Positions 35,610 through 44,289 of a DNA stretch of 64,000 nucleotides are shown piece by piece. The notes beneath the pieces are model-generated. The model ran no database searches. It saw only the letters and a program-made list of their open reading frames with translations, and was not told where the DNA came from. Made by a program: the position numbers and the translations under genes. The stretch's first letter is position 1. Each line of letters begins with the position of its first letter. The stretch is from an uncultured Lentisphaerota bacterium. Lineage in GTDB: Bacteria; Verrucomicrobiota; Kiritimatiellia; CAIQIC01. The stretch is from assembly GCA_903896925.1 (NCBI GenBank), contig CAITZM010000175.1, forward strand, positions 1 to 64,000, read 5' to 3'.

Positions 35610-35710
35610 GCGCCTTTTCCTCCCTGCACCGACAATTGCCTGATGCCGTTGCCATGACCCGAGGAAATAGGCTTCGCCGCCGGCGAAGTCAAGTTCCTGC
35701 TGCGTGCTGG

Positions 35711-35739
35711 TTGACATCACAGCATACACTTCATATGCT
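35711..35739 (+). promoter_or_regulatory. Promoter/operator of the toxin-antitoxin pair
   Basis: TTGACA (35711-35716), exact 17-bp spacer, TATGCT (35734-35739). An inverted repeat, AGCATA-N7-TATGCT (35721-35739), overlaps spacer and -10 box and is a good operator for autorepression. The expected transcription start falls on or next to the antitoxin ATG at 35747, so the message is probably leaderless. Confidence 0.75.
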
Positions 35740-35746
35740 TTGATGC

Positions 35747-35989
35747 ATGAGAACGACCCTGACACTGGATGGCGGCTTGCTCGAGTACGTCCGGCGACGT
35801 GCGGCCGAGGAGCATCGCACGATGACCTCGATCATTGAGGATGCGCTGCGTCGTGAACGCGCCGTGACGAGCGCGCCTAAAACGCGTGCGCCGGTCAAAT
35901 TGCCGGTCTTCGGTGGACGCGGTGTACGGCCGGGTGTCAACTTGGACAACACGGGGGAATTGCTGGAGCGCATGGAAGGCCGACTGTGA
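35747..35989 (+). CDS. VapB-type antitoxin (ribbon-helix-helix-like)
   Basis: 80 residues. The N-terminal part, RTTLTLDGGLLEYVRRRAAE, followed by TMTSIIEDALRRE, fits a ribbon-helix-helix (CopG/Arc-like) DNA-binding fold. The C-terminal part (KLPVFGGRGVRPGVNLDNTG) is the toxin-binding peptide typical of antitoxins paired with this PIN-toxin group. It overlaps the toxin gene by 4 bp. It should repress its own operon through the operator at 35721-35739. Confidence 0.85.
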   Translation: MRTTLTLDGGLLEYVRRRAAEEHRTMTSIIEDALRRERAVTSAPKTRAPVKLPVFGGRGVRPGVNLDNTGELLERMEGRL

Positions 35990-36420
35990 TCTTGATGGAC
36001 GTCAACGTGCTGGTCTATGCCCATCGCAAGGATGCGGAGCAGCACGCAGAAATTCATCGTTGGTTGCAAGGCGTCATGGAGGGGCCTGCGGGCTTTGGCA
36101 TCAGTGAGACCGTACTCTCCGGGTTTATCCGCGTTGTGACCCACCCGCGTGTTTTCGACCCGCCGACTCCGCTGTCCCAGGCGCTGGCGTTTGCTGAAAT
36201 GTTGCGTTGTCATCCAGCCGCCACGCTGATCCAACCCGGACGGCGTCATTGGGATATCTTTTGCACGCTGTGTCGGGAAGCGGGCGCCACGGGCAACCTG
36301 ATCAGCGATGCGTGGTTGGCGGCGCTGGCGATAGAGTCAGGCTGCGAATGGATCAGCAGCGATCGCGACTTTGCGCGCTTCCCCGGGCTCCGCTGGCGGC
36401 ATCCACTTCAGCCTGCGTGA
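35986..36420 (+). CDS. VapC-type PIN-domain toxin ribonuclease
   Basis: 144 residues. PIN-domain acidic residues are present: Asp in LMDVNVLVYAH (residue 5), Glu in ISETVLSGF (about 41), Asp in LISDAWLAALAIE (about 107) and Asp in ISSDRDFARFPGL (about 125). These coordinate Mg2+ for RNA cleavage. The GTG at 35986 overlaps the antitoxin stop; an ATG at 35995 would shorten it by three residues. Toxin-antitoxin pairs of this kind cleave tRNA or rRNA in other bacteria; the target here is unknown. Confidence 0.88.
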   Translation: MILMDVNVLVYAHRKDAEQHAEIHRWLQGVMEGPAGFGISETVLSGFIRVVTHPRVFDPPTPLSQALAFAEMLRCHPAATLIQPGRRHWDIFCTLCREAGATGNLISDAWLAALAIESGCEWISSDRDFARFPGLRWRHPLQPA

Positions 36421-36698
36421 TCGCGGCAATCTTCTTGGCCGCAGCTCCGGTAAAGTAGACCTCACGCTCCGCGTGAGGTTGGGGTGCGGTGTAGCCGCGG
36501 CAGGTTCTTTTGTGCAATTCCGCTCCGTGCATCGGCGCTGACCGCTGTGACCTCATCCGACCTCCGAGGCCTTCCCGCCCTGAGCTTGTCGAAGGGTGCG
36601 GTGAACTCTTCTTGGCGTCCTCAGCGTCTTGGCGGTTAATCCGCTTCAGTTTCTTTCCCGTGCCGATCCGTGTTTGTCCATAGCTCGTCTGGTGGCGT
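36421..36698. repeat. Non-coding spacer with repeats
   Basis: No gene. Contains CCTCACGCTCCGCGTGAGG (a 19-bp hairpin near 36461), a CCTGAGCTTGTCGAAGG palindrome-like block near 36578, and a CTTGGCGTCCTCAGCGTCTTGG block near 36612, given here in part, that recurs near 37872 and inverted near 37942. Confidence 0.5.
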
Positions 36699-37811
36699 TC
36701 ACGTGCCCAGGTCGCGCGCGATCGCCTCGAGCACGTCCTCCGGCACCGCGCAGCCGCTGAGGGACTCGCCCAACTGCTTGAGCAGCACGAAGCGCGGCAC
36801 GCCGGCCTCCGACTTCTTGTCGAGCTTCATCGCCGCCCGCAGGTCCGTCCACGCGAGGCCGGGCGCGCGCACCGGCAGCCCGAGCGCCACCAGCAGCTTT
36901 TCCAGACGCGCCACGTCGGCCTCCGGCAAGCCGGTGAGGCGTGCGGAGAGCCGCACCGCTGCGACCATGCCGACCGCGACGGCCTCGCCGTGGAGAATCC
37001 GGCCGTAGCCGCTGGCGTTCTCGATGGCGTGGCCGAGCGTGTGGCCGAAGTTCAGGATGGCGCGCAGGCCCGATTCCTCGCGCTCGTCGCCGGCGACGAC
37101 CTCGGCCTTGATCGCGCAGCAGCGCGCGATGACGTTGCCGAAGAGTGCGCGCCCGGCCGCATCGAGGTCTTTCCAAGGTCTGGAAAAAACGGCGGTGTGC
37201 TCTTCCAAGGTCTGAAACAGTTGCGCATCGCGGATCGCGCCGTACTTGACCACCTCGGCAAGGCCGGCGCGCGTCTCGCGGGGGGGGAGGGTGGTGAAGG
37301 CGTCGAGGTCGGCCAGCACGAGCGCCGGCTGGTGGAAGGCGCCGACGAGGTTCTTGCCCGACGGCAGATTGATGCCGGTCTTGCCGCCGACGGAACTGTC
37401 CACCATCGCCAGCAAGGTCGTCGGCACCTGCACGAACGCGATGCCGCGCAGCCACGACGCTGCCAGGTAGCCCGCCAGGTCGCCGACCACGCCGCCGCCC
37501 AGCGCGACGACGATCCCCGAGCGATCGAGACCCGCCTGCTTGGCGGCCTCATAGAGCGCGAAGAGCTGCTCCCCGCATTTCGAGGCCTCGCCTGCCGGCA
37601 CGACCGAGCGCGACACGGCGAAACCCGCGCCGCGCAGGCTCACGGTGACGGTCTCGCCCAGGATCGCGCTGACGTGGTTGTCGGTGACCAGCAGCACCCT
37701 GCGCCCGCGCAGCACCTGCGCCATCAATACGCCGAGCTGAGGCAACAAACCCTCGCCCAGATGGATGGCGTAGGAACGGCTGCCCAGTACCACATTTACG
37801 ATTTGCGTCAT
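36699..37811 (-). CDS. aroB: 3-dehydroquinate synthase
   Basis: Second step of the shikimate pathway, using NAD+ and a metal. About 370 residues. Family blocks are intact: ALGGGVVGDLAGYLAASWLR, VPTTLLAMVDSSVGGKTGIN, KNLVGAFHQP, and the metal-binding NFGHTLGHAIE with GDERE before it. The ATG at 37811 is chosen; a frame to 37901 is rejected. A copy of the paired-palindrome element (37170-37218) is read in frame as FQTLEEHTAVFSRPWK in a helical region that varies between AroB proteins, so function is probably kept. Confidence 0.95.
   Translation of the reverse strand: MTQIVNVVLGSRSYAIHLGEGLLPQLGVLMAQVLRGRRVLLVTDNHVSAILGETVTVSLRGAGFAVSRSVVPAGEASKCGEQLFALYEAAKQAGLDRSGIVVALGGGVVGDLAGYLAASWLRGIAFVQVPTTLLAMVDSSVGGKTGINLPSGKNLVGAFHQPALVLADLDAFTTLPPRETRAGLAEVVKYGAIRDAQLFQTLEEHTAVFSRPWKDLDAAGRALFGNVIARCCAIKAEVVAGDEREESGLRAILNFGHTLGHAIENASGYGRILHGEAVAVGMVAAVRLSARLTGLPEADVARLEKLLVALGLPVRAPGLAWTDLRAAMKLDKKSEAGVPRFVLLKQLGESLSGCAVPEDVLEAIARDLGT
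37170..37218. repeat. Paired-palindrome element, copy inside aroB
   Basis: TTTCCAAGGTCTGGAAAAAA (37170-37189), then TCTTCCAAGGTCTGAAAC (37201-37218). This is the best-preserved copy inside a gene and keeps the reading frame. Confidence 0.7.
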
Positions 37812-38273
37812 GGCGATGTGAATAGGCCTCGACGCTGGGGTTGTCAAGTTTTCGCTGCGGTGCGGCTCCGGCTTGGCGTCCTTGGCACCTTGGCGGTTCA
37901 CCTCTTTTTATCTGCAAACGCAATCCCAGCCGGAACGGTTGCCGCCAAGACGCCAAGCCCGCCAAGTTCGGAGCATAGGGAGCAGTCATTCACAGCTTTC
38001 ATGATTACGCCGATATCCGGGTGGGGCACGCGTCTCGCGGTCTGGTGCAGGCGGTGTCCTGCCGCCTGTGGGGTTGTGGTCGTGAGTCGGGCGTGGCGCC
38101 CGACTCACTGGCGGCAGGATGCCTGCGCCACATGGCTTTGGCAGCAACTGCGCTGCGGCCCATGGTTGTAAAACTCACCTATCCGGCTGACCTCTGACTT
38201 CTGCTGGTCAGCCGCTCTCCCGCTTTGTTTGCTTTGCTGCCAGCCGCGAGGGGCGTGTGGTCCGCGCGGCCGG
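37812..38273. repeat. Intergenic region with palindromes
   Basis: 462 bp without a gene. It has an inverted pair of CTTGGCGTCC...TTGGCGG-type blocks (37872-37900 and 37942-37970), and three REP-like hairpins: CAGGCGG-N7-CCGCCTG (38048-38068), GAGTCGGGCG/CGCCCGACTC (38084-38106) and GGCGGCAGGATGCCTGCGCC near 38110. The last three resemble those at 35-158. Confidence 0.55.
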
Positions 38274-40214
38274 TCAGCGCCCGCCTGCTTTCAGTTTATA
38301 AACGCCGCTCGATAACAAGGGGAAAGTCGTCATGGGTGTCAGGTTGGTATTCATGAACCAGCCAACGACGCTGCCATTCGCGGCCTGCCACACCAGATCG
38401 CCGGCTCCGTTGCCATCCACATCCACCGTGCCGCGCAGTATCCACGTGCCGGCACCGGGCAGCACGCCGCCCGTGATGGTGCCATTCGGTAGGTGTTTCC
38501 AAACGGCCAGATCGCCGGCGGCATTTTGGAAAATCAGATCCGCCTTGCCGTCGCCATCGAGATCGGCCGCACCGCGCAGTGGCCAGGCCGCAGTGGAGTT
38601 GCCCAAGCCGGCGGAACTGTTGTAGGAGCCGTCGGGATTCAAGCGCCAGAGCGCCAGGGAGCCGTCGGGCTTCTGGAAGAGTACCTGCGCCCGCCCGGTG
38701 CCTTCGAAATCGGCACAGGCCTTGAGGTCCCAGGCGCCGGTGTTCGACCAGAAACTGCCGGAGTGCTTCGTGACATCGAGGTTCATCAGCCAGCCGGCCA
38801 TGTTATGGCTCCCGTCTTGGAACAGGAGATCCGCGACCCCGTCGCCATCGATATCGCCGGCGGCTTTCAAGGCCCACGCACCGGTGTTTTCCATGAGGGC
38901 GCTCCCCGCATAGATGCCATTGGTGCTCAACTTCCACATCGCCATCTGGCCCACGTCAGTCTGGAAGAACAGTTTGGGCTCGACGGGCAGGTCCAGCCGG
39001 AAGACCGTGCCGCTGCCATAGGTTCCGCCCTGCACGGTGGTGCCGAAGAGATACCTGCCGAAGATGGTCGGGGTTTCATACGGATAGGCGCCCGCCGCTG
39101 GTCCGGTTCCGGATCCGGTGAACGAGAGCAGGTTGGTATACCCCGTCCCCGTAGCACTGAGCCGGAACACCATGCCCTTGTTGGCGCTGCCCCCGGCGGA
39201 CGTCATGCCGTACAGCGTGTTGCCTGCAATGGCGATATTTCCGAAGGGATACTTGCCCTCGGTCGTCATATCGGCAAACTGGTGCAACAGGTTGAACCGG
39301 CTTTGGCCCAGTCGCAACAGTCCGGTGTAATAAGAGAAGACGACGCCGCAGTTCGAAACACCGCCGTAAATACAGGTGCCATAGAGTGTCGATCCCGACA
39401 TCGTCAAGCTGTTATAGGGCCTATGGCCGTCGCTGGCACCGATGGTGAAATGATGCAGGAGGCCATACCCCGTACCGTTCGTGGTCAAGCCGAAAAGGCA
39501 CCCTTCGTCCTGCGTGCCCCCGCTGGGGGTCAACCCATAGAGCATATTCCCCGCGAGGACGAGGCTGCCTTCCGGGTATTTCCCGTCGGCAGGGCCGCCG
39601 GTAAATTGGTGCAAGACCTTGAACCGCTCCTGGCCCAGAGCGATCAGCCCGAGGTTGTAGGAAAACACGACGCCAACATTCGAGACGCCGCCTTGGCTGG
39701 TCATGCCGTAGAGCGTATTCCCGCTGGCCAGCAGCGAGCCGTACGGGTAGGCACCATTGGTGGGACCCCCGCTGAAATTATGCAGTACTGTTTCGGTCTG
39801 ATTGCTGAGGTTGAACTGAAAGATGACACCTTGGTCCGCCGTCCCGCCCTTGGGTGTCATGCCCATCAGATTGGAATTTACCAGCAGCAGTTGCCCCACG
39901 GGGTGGGCGCCATCGTTGGCTATACCAAAGAGCCAGAGAGGGGTGCGCTTCGTGCCATCGAAGGACAGTTGCAGGATATCGCCTGCTTTCCACCCTAGGG
40001 CGCCCGACGAGGTGACCACGTAAATATTGGTTCCCACCACCAGGGGAGCGCAATAGGGCGCCCCGCCTTCTTGGCCCCACATCTGCCCCTGCGGCCCTGT
40101 GACGCCCGCCAGGGACCAGGACCAACCCGGCGCCACGGCGCCCGCCAGAAACAAGTGCGCCTGCGCCAGTCCACACAACGCGACCATCCGCCATCCCTGC
40201 AAGCCTTTATTCAT
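38274..40214 (-). CDS. Secreted GloVer tandem-repeat / FG-GAP protein
   Basis: About 646 residues. Signal peptide (MVALCGLAQAHLFLAGAVA), then seven or so repeats of about 45-60 residues (residues 80-400) built on LYGMTSQGG, GVVFSYN and a spacing motif; this is the GloVer repeat known from Gloeobacter and Verrucomicrobiota. The C-terminal third (from about 400) has FG-GAP/VCBS-type blades with DIDGDGVADLLFQDG, DLDGDGKADLIFQ and DVDGNGAGDLVWQ, Ca2+-binding-like Asp/Gly loops. Probably an extracellular beta-propeller for adhesion or binding. The ATG at 40214 has AGGA about 9 bases upstream. Confidence 0.88.
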   Translation of the reverse strand: MNKGLQGWRMVALCGLAQAHLFLAGAVAPGWSWSLAGVTGPQGQMWGQEGGAPYCAPLVVGTNIYVVTSSGALGWKAGDILQLSFDGTKRTPLWLFGIANDGAHPVGQLLLVNSNLMGMTPKGGTADQGVIFQFNLSNQTETVLHNFSGGPTNGAYPYGSLLASGNTLYGMTSQGGVSNVGVVFSYNLGLIALGQERFKVLHQFTGGPADGKYPEGSLVLAGNMLYGLTPSGGTQDEGCLFGLTTNGTGYGLLHHFTIGASDGHRPYNSLTMSGSTLYGTCIYGGVSNCGVVFSYYTGLLRLGQSRFNLLHQFADMTTEGKYPFGNIAIAGNTLYGMTSAGGSANKGMVFRLSATGTGYTNLLSFTGSGTGPAAGAYPYETPTIFGRYLFGTTVQGGTYGSGTVFRLDLPVEPKLFFQTDVGQMAMWKLSTNGIYAGSALMENTGAWALKAAGDIDGDGVADLLFQDGSHNMAGWLMNLDVTKHSGSFWSNTGAWDLKACADFEGTGRAQVLFQKPDGSLALWRLNPDGSYNSSAGLGNSTAAWPLRGAADLDGDGKADLIFQNAAGDLAVWKHLPNGTITGGVLPGAGTWILRGTVDVDGNGAGDLVWQAANGSVVGWFMNTNLTPMTTFPLLSSGVYKLKAGGR

Positions 40215-40570
40215 GCTTTTGTTCCTGTCTGATCGGCCCTGCTTCACCATGAAAATATGTACGAATCTGATGGGGCGCAGTCGTGTTTTCTAATCCTTGC
40301 AACCAGTGCAACCCATGCAGCCTTATGCGCCCGCAAAAAAATTACAGGAGGAGTGGCTTGCTTGACGACAAGAAAATATTACGGAATATAGGACAGTCTT
40401 AATCTCGAGTGCCGTCGCAGTTCATGCAGGAGCGTGGCGTCAGCGCTGATCGCTGATTGCCGCCCGCAACCCGCCCTCCGCGGCGCCGCTCGGCGCTTGC
40501 AATCCAGCCGGACGCACCGTAATTTCGGCCCCGATGAGCCGAGGCACGCGTTCATCAAAGGAGATCGATC
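40215..40570. other. Divergent intergenic region
   Basis: 356 bp between the GloVer gene and the aquaporin gene. No gene seen. An AT-rich part near 40360-40400 (TTGACG, then AATATAGG about 17-19 bp on) may hold the aquaporin promoter, but the boxes are weak. Two palindromic G/C blocks (GCGCCGCTCGGCGC near 40490) lie before the aquaporin ribosome site. Confidence 0.45.
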
Positions 40571-41269
40571 ATGAAACAGTATGGAGCGGAGTTCTTTGGC
40601 ACCTTCTGGCTGGTGCTCGGCGGTTGCGGCAGCGCCGTGCTGGCCGCTGCGTTTCCTGCGGTGGGCATCGGGCTGCTGGGAGTGTCCCTGGCCTTCGGCC
40701 TGACGGTTCTAACCATGGCCTATGCGATCGGCCACATCTCCGGCTGCCATCTGAACCCGGCCGTTTCCATCGGTTTGTGGGCAGGCGGACGCTTCCCGGC
40801 CGGCAAACTGCTGCCCTATATCGTGGCGCAAGTGCTCGGCGGCATCCTCGCCGCGGGTGTTCTTTTTGTCATCGCCTCAGGCAAGGCCGGGTTCGATGTG
40901 ACGGCCGGCTTTGCCTCCAACGGTTATGGTGCCCATTCGCCCGGGGGGTATTCGATGATCGCCGCACTGGTCACCGAGGTGGTGATGACGATGATGTTCC
41001 TCATCATTATTATGGGCGCCACCGACAAGCGCGCGCCGCAGGGCTTTGCTCCGTTGGCGATCGGGCTGGGGCTGACGTTGATTCACCTCATCAGCATTCC
41101 GGTGACCAATACGTCCGTCAATCCCGCGCGCAGCACCGGCGTGGCGGTGTTTGTCGGCGGTTGGGCCACCAGTCAACTGTGGTTGTTCTGGGTGGCACCC
41201 ATCGTGGGCGCTCTCTTGGGCGCACTGGCCTATCGGTGCTTTCTCGGTCGCGATGAGGCGCGGAGCTGA
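40571..41269 (+). CDS. aqpZ: Aquaporin Z-like water channel
   Basis: 232 residues, six transmembrane helices and two NPA half-helices: [11 protein letters not shown] (about residue 62) and SVNPARSTG (about 182). The His-Arg selectivity residues of AqpZ are present (Arg follows the second NPA). [20 protein letters not shown] at the N-terminus is highly similar to AqpZ. AAGGAGA precedes the ATG. Likely an osmotic-response water channel. The beta-barrel gene follows 51 bp downstream. Confidence 0.95.
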   Translation: MKQYGAEFFGTFWLVLGGCGSAVLAAAFPAVGIGLLGVSLAFGLTVLTMAYAIGHISGCHLNPAVSIGLWAGGRFPAGKLLPYIVAQVLGGILAAGVLFVIASGKAGFDVTAGFASNGYGAHSPGGYSMIAALVTEVVMTMMFLIIIMGATDKRAPQGFAPLAIGLGLTLIHLISIPVTNTSVNPARSTGVAVFVGGWATSQLWLFWVAPIVGALLGALAYRCFLGRDEARS

Positions 41270-41320
41270 CCAGAAACAGCGAAACCGATTTGACCGCATG
41301 GAGCGAAAGGAAGTCAGAAC

Positions 41321-42139
41321 ATGAGGATTACGAGCATAGCTGTTTTTGGGGCTGCGTGTGCCGTGGCCGCGCTGGCGGGCGAGGGCGCGTCTACCAACCA
41401 AGCCTTTCACGTGGGCCTCTATGGAATAGCGGAGCATTTTACCTGGAAGGAAACGCTGGATGGCCAGCAGTTGGTCAAGGAATCGGGACCCTTGTTCGGG
41501 GCGGGAGGCGCGCTTGGGCTGCGCGTGCTGGAGCCGATTTGGGTGGAAGGCAACGGCGAAGTGTTCCTGGGCGATGTCGATTACGATGGATCCATCCAAT
41601 CTTCCCGAGGCACTTTGACACCCTACAAGAGCAACACGCAGTATGCGGGGATGAAACTCGAAGGGGACGTGGCCTGCAAACTGCAGCTTGCGCCTGCTTT
41701 CTATTTGAAACCCTACGCAGGCGCTGGCTTCCGCGCCTGGCGGCGCACCCTCGATACGGAGTTTTCGGACAGGTATATCGGCCGGCACGGCTACGTCGAA
41801 AACTGGTTGACGGTCTACGGGATCGTCGGGTGCGGCGGTGGGCTGGTACTGGGCAGGAACAGCGAACTGTTCGGACGCATCGAGGCGCGCTTGCCGCTCT
41901 ACAACACCATGACCGCCGACCTGACGAATCAAGGCGGACCAACGGATGTGGAACTGAAACCCGGCCAGCGGGCGTCGTTGTACGCCGAGGCGGGCCTGAC
42001 GGTCATGCGCCTGTCGGGTACATTTTTTGTGGAGACGCTCGAGTTTTCCCAATCCCCGCTGGATTCCAAATATCAGGTGGCCCTCCAGCCGGCATCTAAA
42101 GCGACCCTGCTGGGGGTGAAGCTTGGGGTGGCGTTTTGA
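41321..42139 (+). CDS. Predicted outer-membrane beta-barrel protein
   Basis: 272 residues. A signal peptide (ITSIAVFGAACAVAALA) is followed by alternating polar/hydrophobic strands with Gly and aromatic residues (AFHVGLYGIAEHFTWKE, FYLKPYAGAGFRAWRR, ASLYAEAGLTVMRLSG), ending in VKLGVAF; the terminal Phe is the usual BAM signal. No specific family is recognised. The ATG at 41321 has AAAGGAAG upstream. Same strand as the aquaporin gene, possibly same transcript. Confidence 0.75.
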   Translation: MRITSIAVFGAACAVAALAGEGASTNQAFHVGLYGIAEHFTWKETLDGQQLVKESGPLFGAGGALGLRVLEPIWVEGNGEVFLGDVDYDGSIQSSRGTLTPYKSNTQYAGMKLEGDVACKLQLAPAFYLKPYAGAGFRAWRRTLDTEFSDRYIGRHGYVENWLTVYGIVGCGGGLVLGRNSELFGRIEARLPLYNTMTADLTNQGGPTDVELKPGQRASLYAEAGLTVMRLSGTFFVETLEFSQSPLDSKYQVALQPASKATLLGVKLGVAF

Positions 42140-42261
42140 GCGAAATGCAAAGACGGATAGTTATGCAGCAGCTGCCGCGGACCTGACCGGAGGCGGTCCA
42201 AGGGTTCACTTGAAGCCCCGGTTTCTGCGTCTACATTATCTCCAGAACGGGAGGATGTATC

Positions 42262-42588
42262 ATGCATGAGACAACGCCAAGCTTGATTCATTTGTGGACG
42301 TGGAGCGGCGCTTTTTTTGGCTATCGGTGGGATGACAATCTGTGGACCTACACCGGACACCATGTCGGCTATCTGGAGGGCAACACCGTTTTTAGCCTCA
42401 AGGGCCGCTATCTGGGCGAAATCGTGGCCCAGCGGCTTCTGGTGAACGATACACGCAAGCCGGAAAGGTCTGTGGTCGTGATCCAACGACCGCGGCATGT
42501 CACGGTCCCCCAACTCGCCGCGCTCACCCACAACAGCTTGTACCCCGGCATCGAAGATTTCCCCCTGGCGGAAACGTTCGAGACCTGA
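42262..42588 (+). CDS. Small beta-rich protein, 4-fold beta-flower-like
   Basis: 108 residues. The first 60 carry repeated short strands of one pattern: LWTWSGAFFGYRWDD, LWTYTGHHVGYLEGN and VFSLKGRYLGEIVAQ, which suggests the 4-fold beta-flower fold. The rest is polar. GGGAGG lies 7 bases before the ATG at 42262. Function unknown; genes of this kind are often near toxins or secreted proteins, but nothing here confirms that. Confidence 0.7.
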   Translation: MHETTPSLIHLWTWSGAFFGYRWDDNLWTYTGHHVGYLEGNTVFSLKGRYLGEIVAQRLLVNDTRKPERSVVVIQRPRHVTVPQLAALTHNSLYPGIEDFPLAETFET

Positions 42589-42627
42589 GTTGGCCTTGCA
42601 CCCGCGGAACGGGTGGCGCGGAGTTTT

Positions 42628-44205
42628 TCAAGCTGCAGGGGTTTCAGTGACTTCGGTTTTCCCGGCCTCACTGCCCGAGGGGCCGATCTTTTGCCGCGGC
42701 AGGACTTGGGCGAGGAGCAGCAGCAACAAGCCGGTCCCCACACTGCCCTCCACCACGACGGCTGTTCCGATCGCGGTCAACAGCAGCCACACGAAGAATT
42801 TCAATTGCGCATGACGGGCACAGCCTTGTCTACCGTACCGCAGGGGCGAGAGGCCTGAGCCGAGGATGCAGGCGCCCAGGCCGAAGTAGAACAACAGCTC
42901 GAAATAGAAGAACAGGGGGCGATGGCCGCCCGTCACCAGCGGCACGCCGGGCGCAGGCTGACGCGTGAGCAGGAAGAGCAGATTGGCCTCTCCGAGATAG
43001 GGCGCGTGGGCGAGGGAGGAGAAAATCCGCGGGCCGAGCAGGGTGCCGTCGGCCAGCGGCCAGCTGGCGCCCAGCACTTGCGCGGCGAGGGTGTAGGCGT
43101 GGTCGAACCGCCCGTTCACCCTGGCGGCGGCCAAGCCGTAGGCATTGGCCGCAGGACTGAAGCCCGCGATGACCGGCCCGGAGTCCACATCGAAGGTCCA
43201 TTCGGAGTCCGGCACATCGCGCCGGAATTCGCGAAAGCCTTCGGCCATGATGCGCTTCTGCCAAAAATACTTTTCGTGCAGCGCATACCAGTGGCCCGCC
43301 AGCGCCGGGTACAGCTCCGGGGCAAAGATGCCCACGTAAGAATTGCAGATGCCGCGGGAGGGATGATAAATGGCGCCCGATTTCGCGGAGGAGGAATAAG
43401 GGATCAGACCGTAGTCATCGAGCAGCCGTCCCTGAAAAGCCCGCAGCTCCCGGGCTGCAAAAGCGCTGTGATCGGTGCCCAGCAGAAGGTCCGCCTTGCG
43501 GATGAGAAAAGTGGCCGCAAACACATCGATCGGATAGCATTCGTTGGGGTAATCATCCAGCAGGCCGCAGGGCGAGGCGTCCAATTCCTGCGACAGGCTG
43601 TCCACTTGATCGCGCAGGAAAGCCAGCTGCTGCTGGCTGCCGGTCAACCGGGCGTGGCTGGTGATGCCGGCAATGAGCAGGGACCGGAAGAAGACGTTTT
43701 CTTTGTGCAGGTAGGCGGCCCCCCAATGCGTTTTGACCCAGCTGTGGTGGGCGTCGTCCAGCAGCAGTGCCAGCGCGCCCTCGACGGCGCCGCGGGCATA
43801 TACCTTTGGCGCCTGCGGGGCCAGTGACGGATTGCGCTCCCATGCCTCTTGCAACGCCTCCGTCGCCCACAGATAGAAGACCGATCCGAACATCGGCCAC
43901 TCTGTGCTGGGAACATCGTGCAACTGCAGGTGGGCCGCCTTGCCGGAAGCGATGCGCTCGCGCATCCAGTCTGCATAAACGGGCGTCAGATGCCGGTGCA
44001 CCCGCCACGCGATGCGCGGCATACCGGCCCCGCTGACGGCGGGATCCTGCACATCGGCGATAATCAGCAGGCCCGGGATGAAGAAGAAGTAGCCCGCGAG
44101 CAGCGCATACACGATGGCCTTGCCGTAGCGCCACGCGTCATTCCATTTTCTATCATGAGTCGCATCGGCAGGATTTGAAGCGACTTCCTCTTTTGCAGTC
44201 TTCAT
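42628..44205 (-). CDS. Membrane protein with large alpha-helical soluble domain, unknown function
   Basis: 525 residues. One transmembrane helix at about 30-50 (VYALLAGYFFFIPGLLIIAD), a long Trp/Tyr/Leu-rich helical domain (residues 60-420, with LLDDYPNECYPID, SRGICNSYVG, SGPVIAGFSPAANAYGLAAARV), and two or three C-terminal membrane helices near 430-510. The middle resembles alpha/alpha-toroid proteins such as the linalool dehydratase/isomerase domain group, but I am not sure. The ATG at 44205 is the first in frame. No clear partner lies nearby. Confidence 0.7.
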   Translation of the reverse strand: MKTAKEEVASNPADATHDRKWNDAWRYGKAIVYALLAGYFFFIPGLLIIADVQDPAVSGAGMPRIAWRVHRHLTPVYADWMRERIASGKAAHLQLHDVPSTEWPMFGSVFYLWATEALQEAWERNPSLAPQAPKVYARGAVEGALALLLDDAHHSWVKTHWGAAYLHKENVFFRSLLIAGITSHARLTGSQQQLAFLRDQVDSLSQELDASPCGLLDDYPNECYPIDVFAATFLIRKADLLLGTDHSAFAARELRAFQGRLLDDYGLIPYSSSAKSGAIYHPSRGICNSYVGIFAPELYPALAGHWYALHEKYFWQKRIMAEGFREFRRDVPDSEWTFDVDSGPVIAGFSPAANAYGLAAARVNGRFDHAYTLAAQVLGASWPLADGTLLGPRIFSSLAHAPYLGEANLLFLLTRQPAPGVPLVTGGHRPLFFYFELLFYFGLGACILGSGLSPLRYGRQGCARHAQLKFFVWLLLTAIGTAVVVEGSVGTGLLLLLLAQVLPRQKIGPSGSEAGKTEVTETPAA

Positions 44206-44289
44206 GAACGGGTTCTCTTACTGAGGCGGCGTTTTTCCCGGGGTATCATCATTTCTTCAATTCCGCCCACTCGGCCTTCTGGTGGGGCC

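Noticed and set aside
38274-40214. GloVer protein as a transposon or phage tail gene
   Set aside because: The repeats match the GloVer type with FG-GAP blades and a signal peptide; no mobile-element genes nearby.
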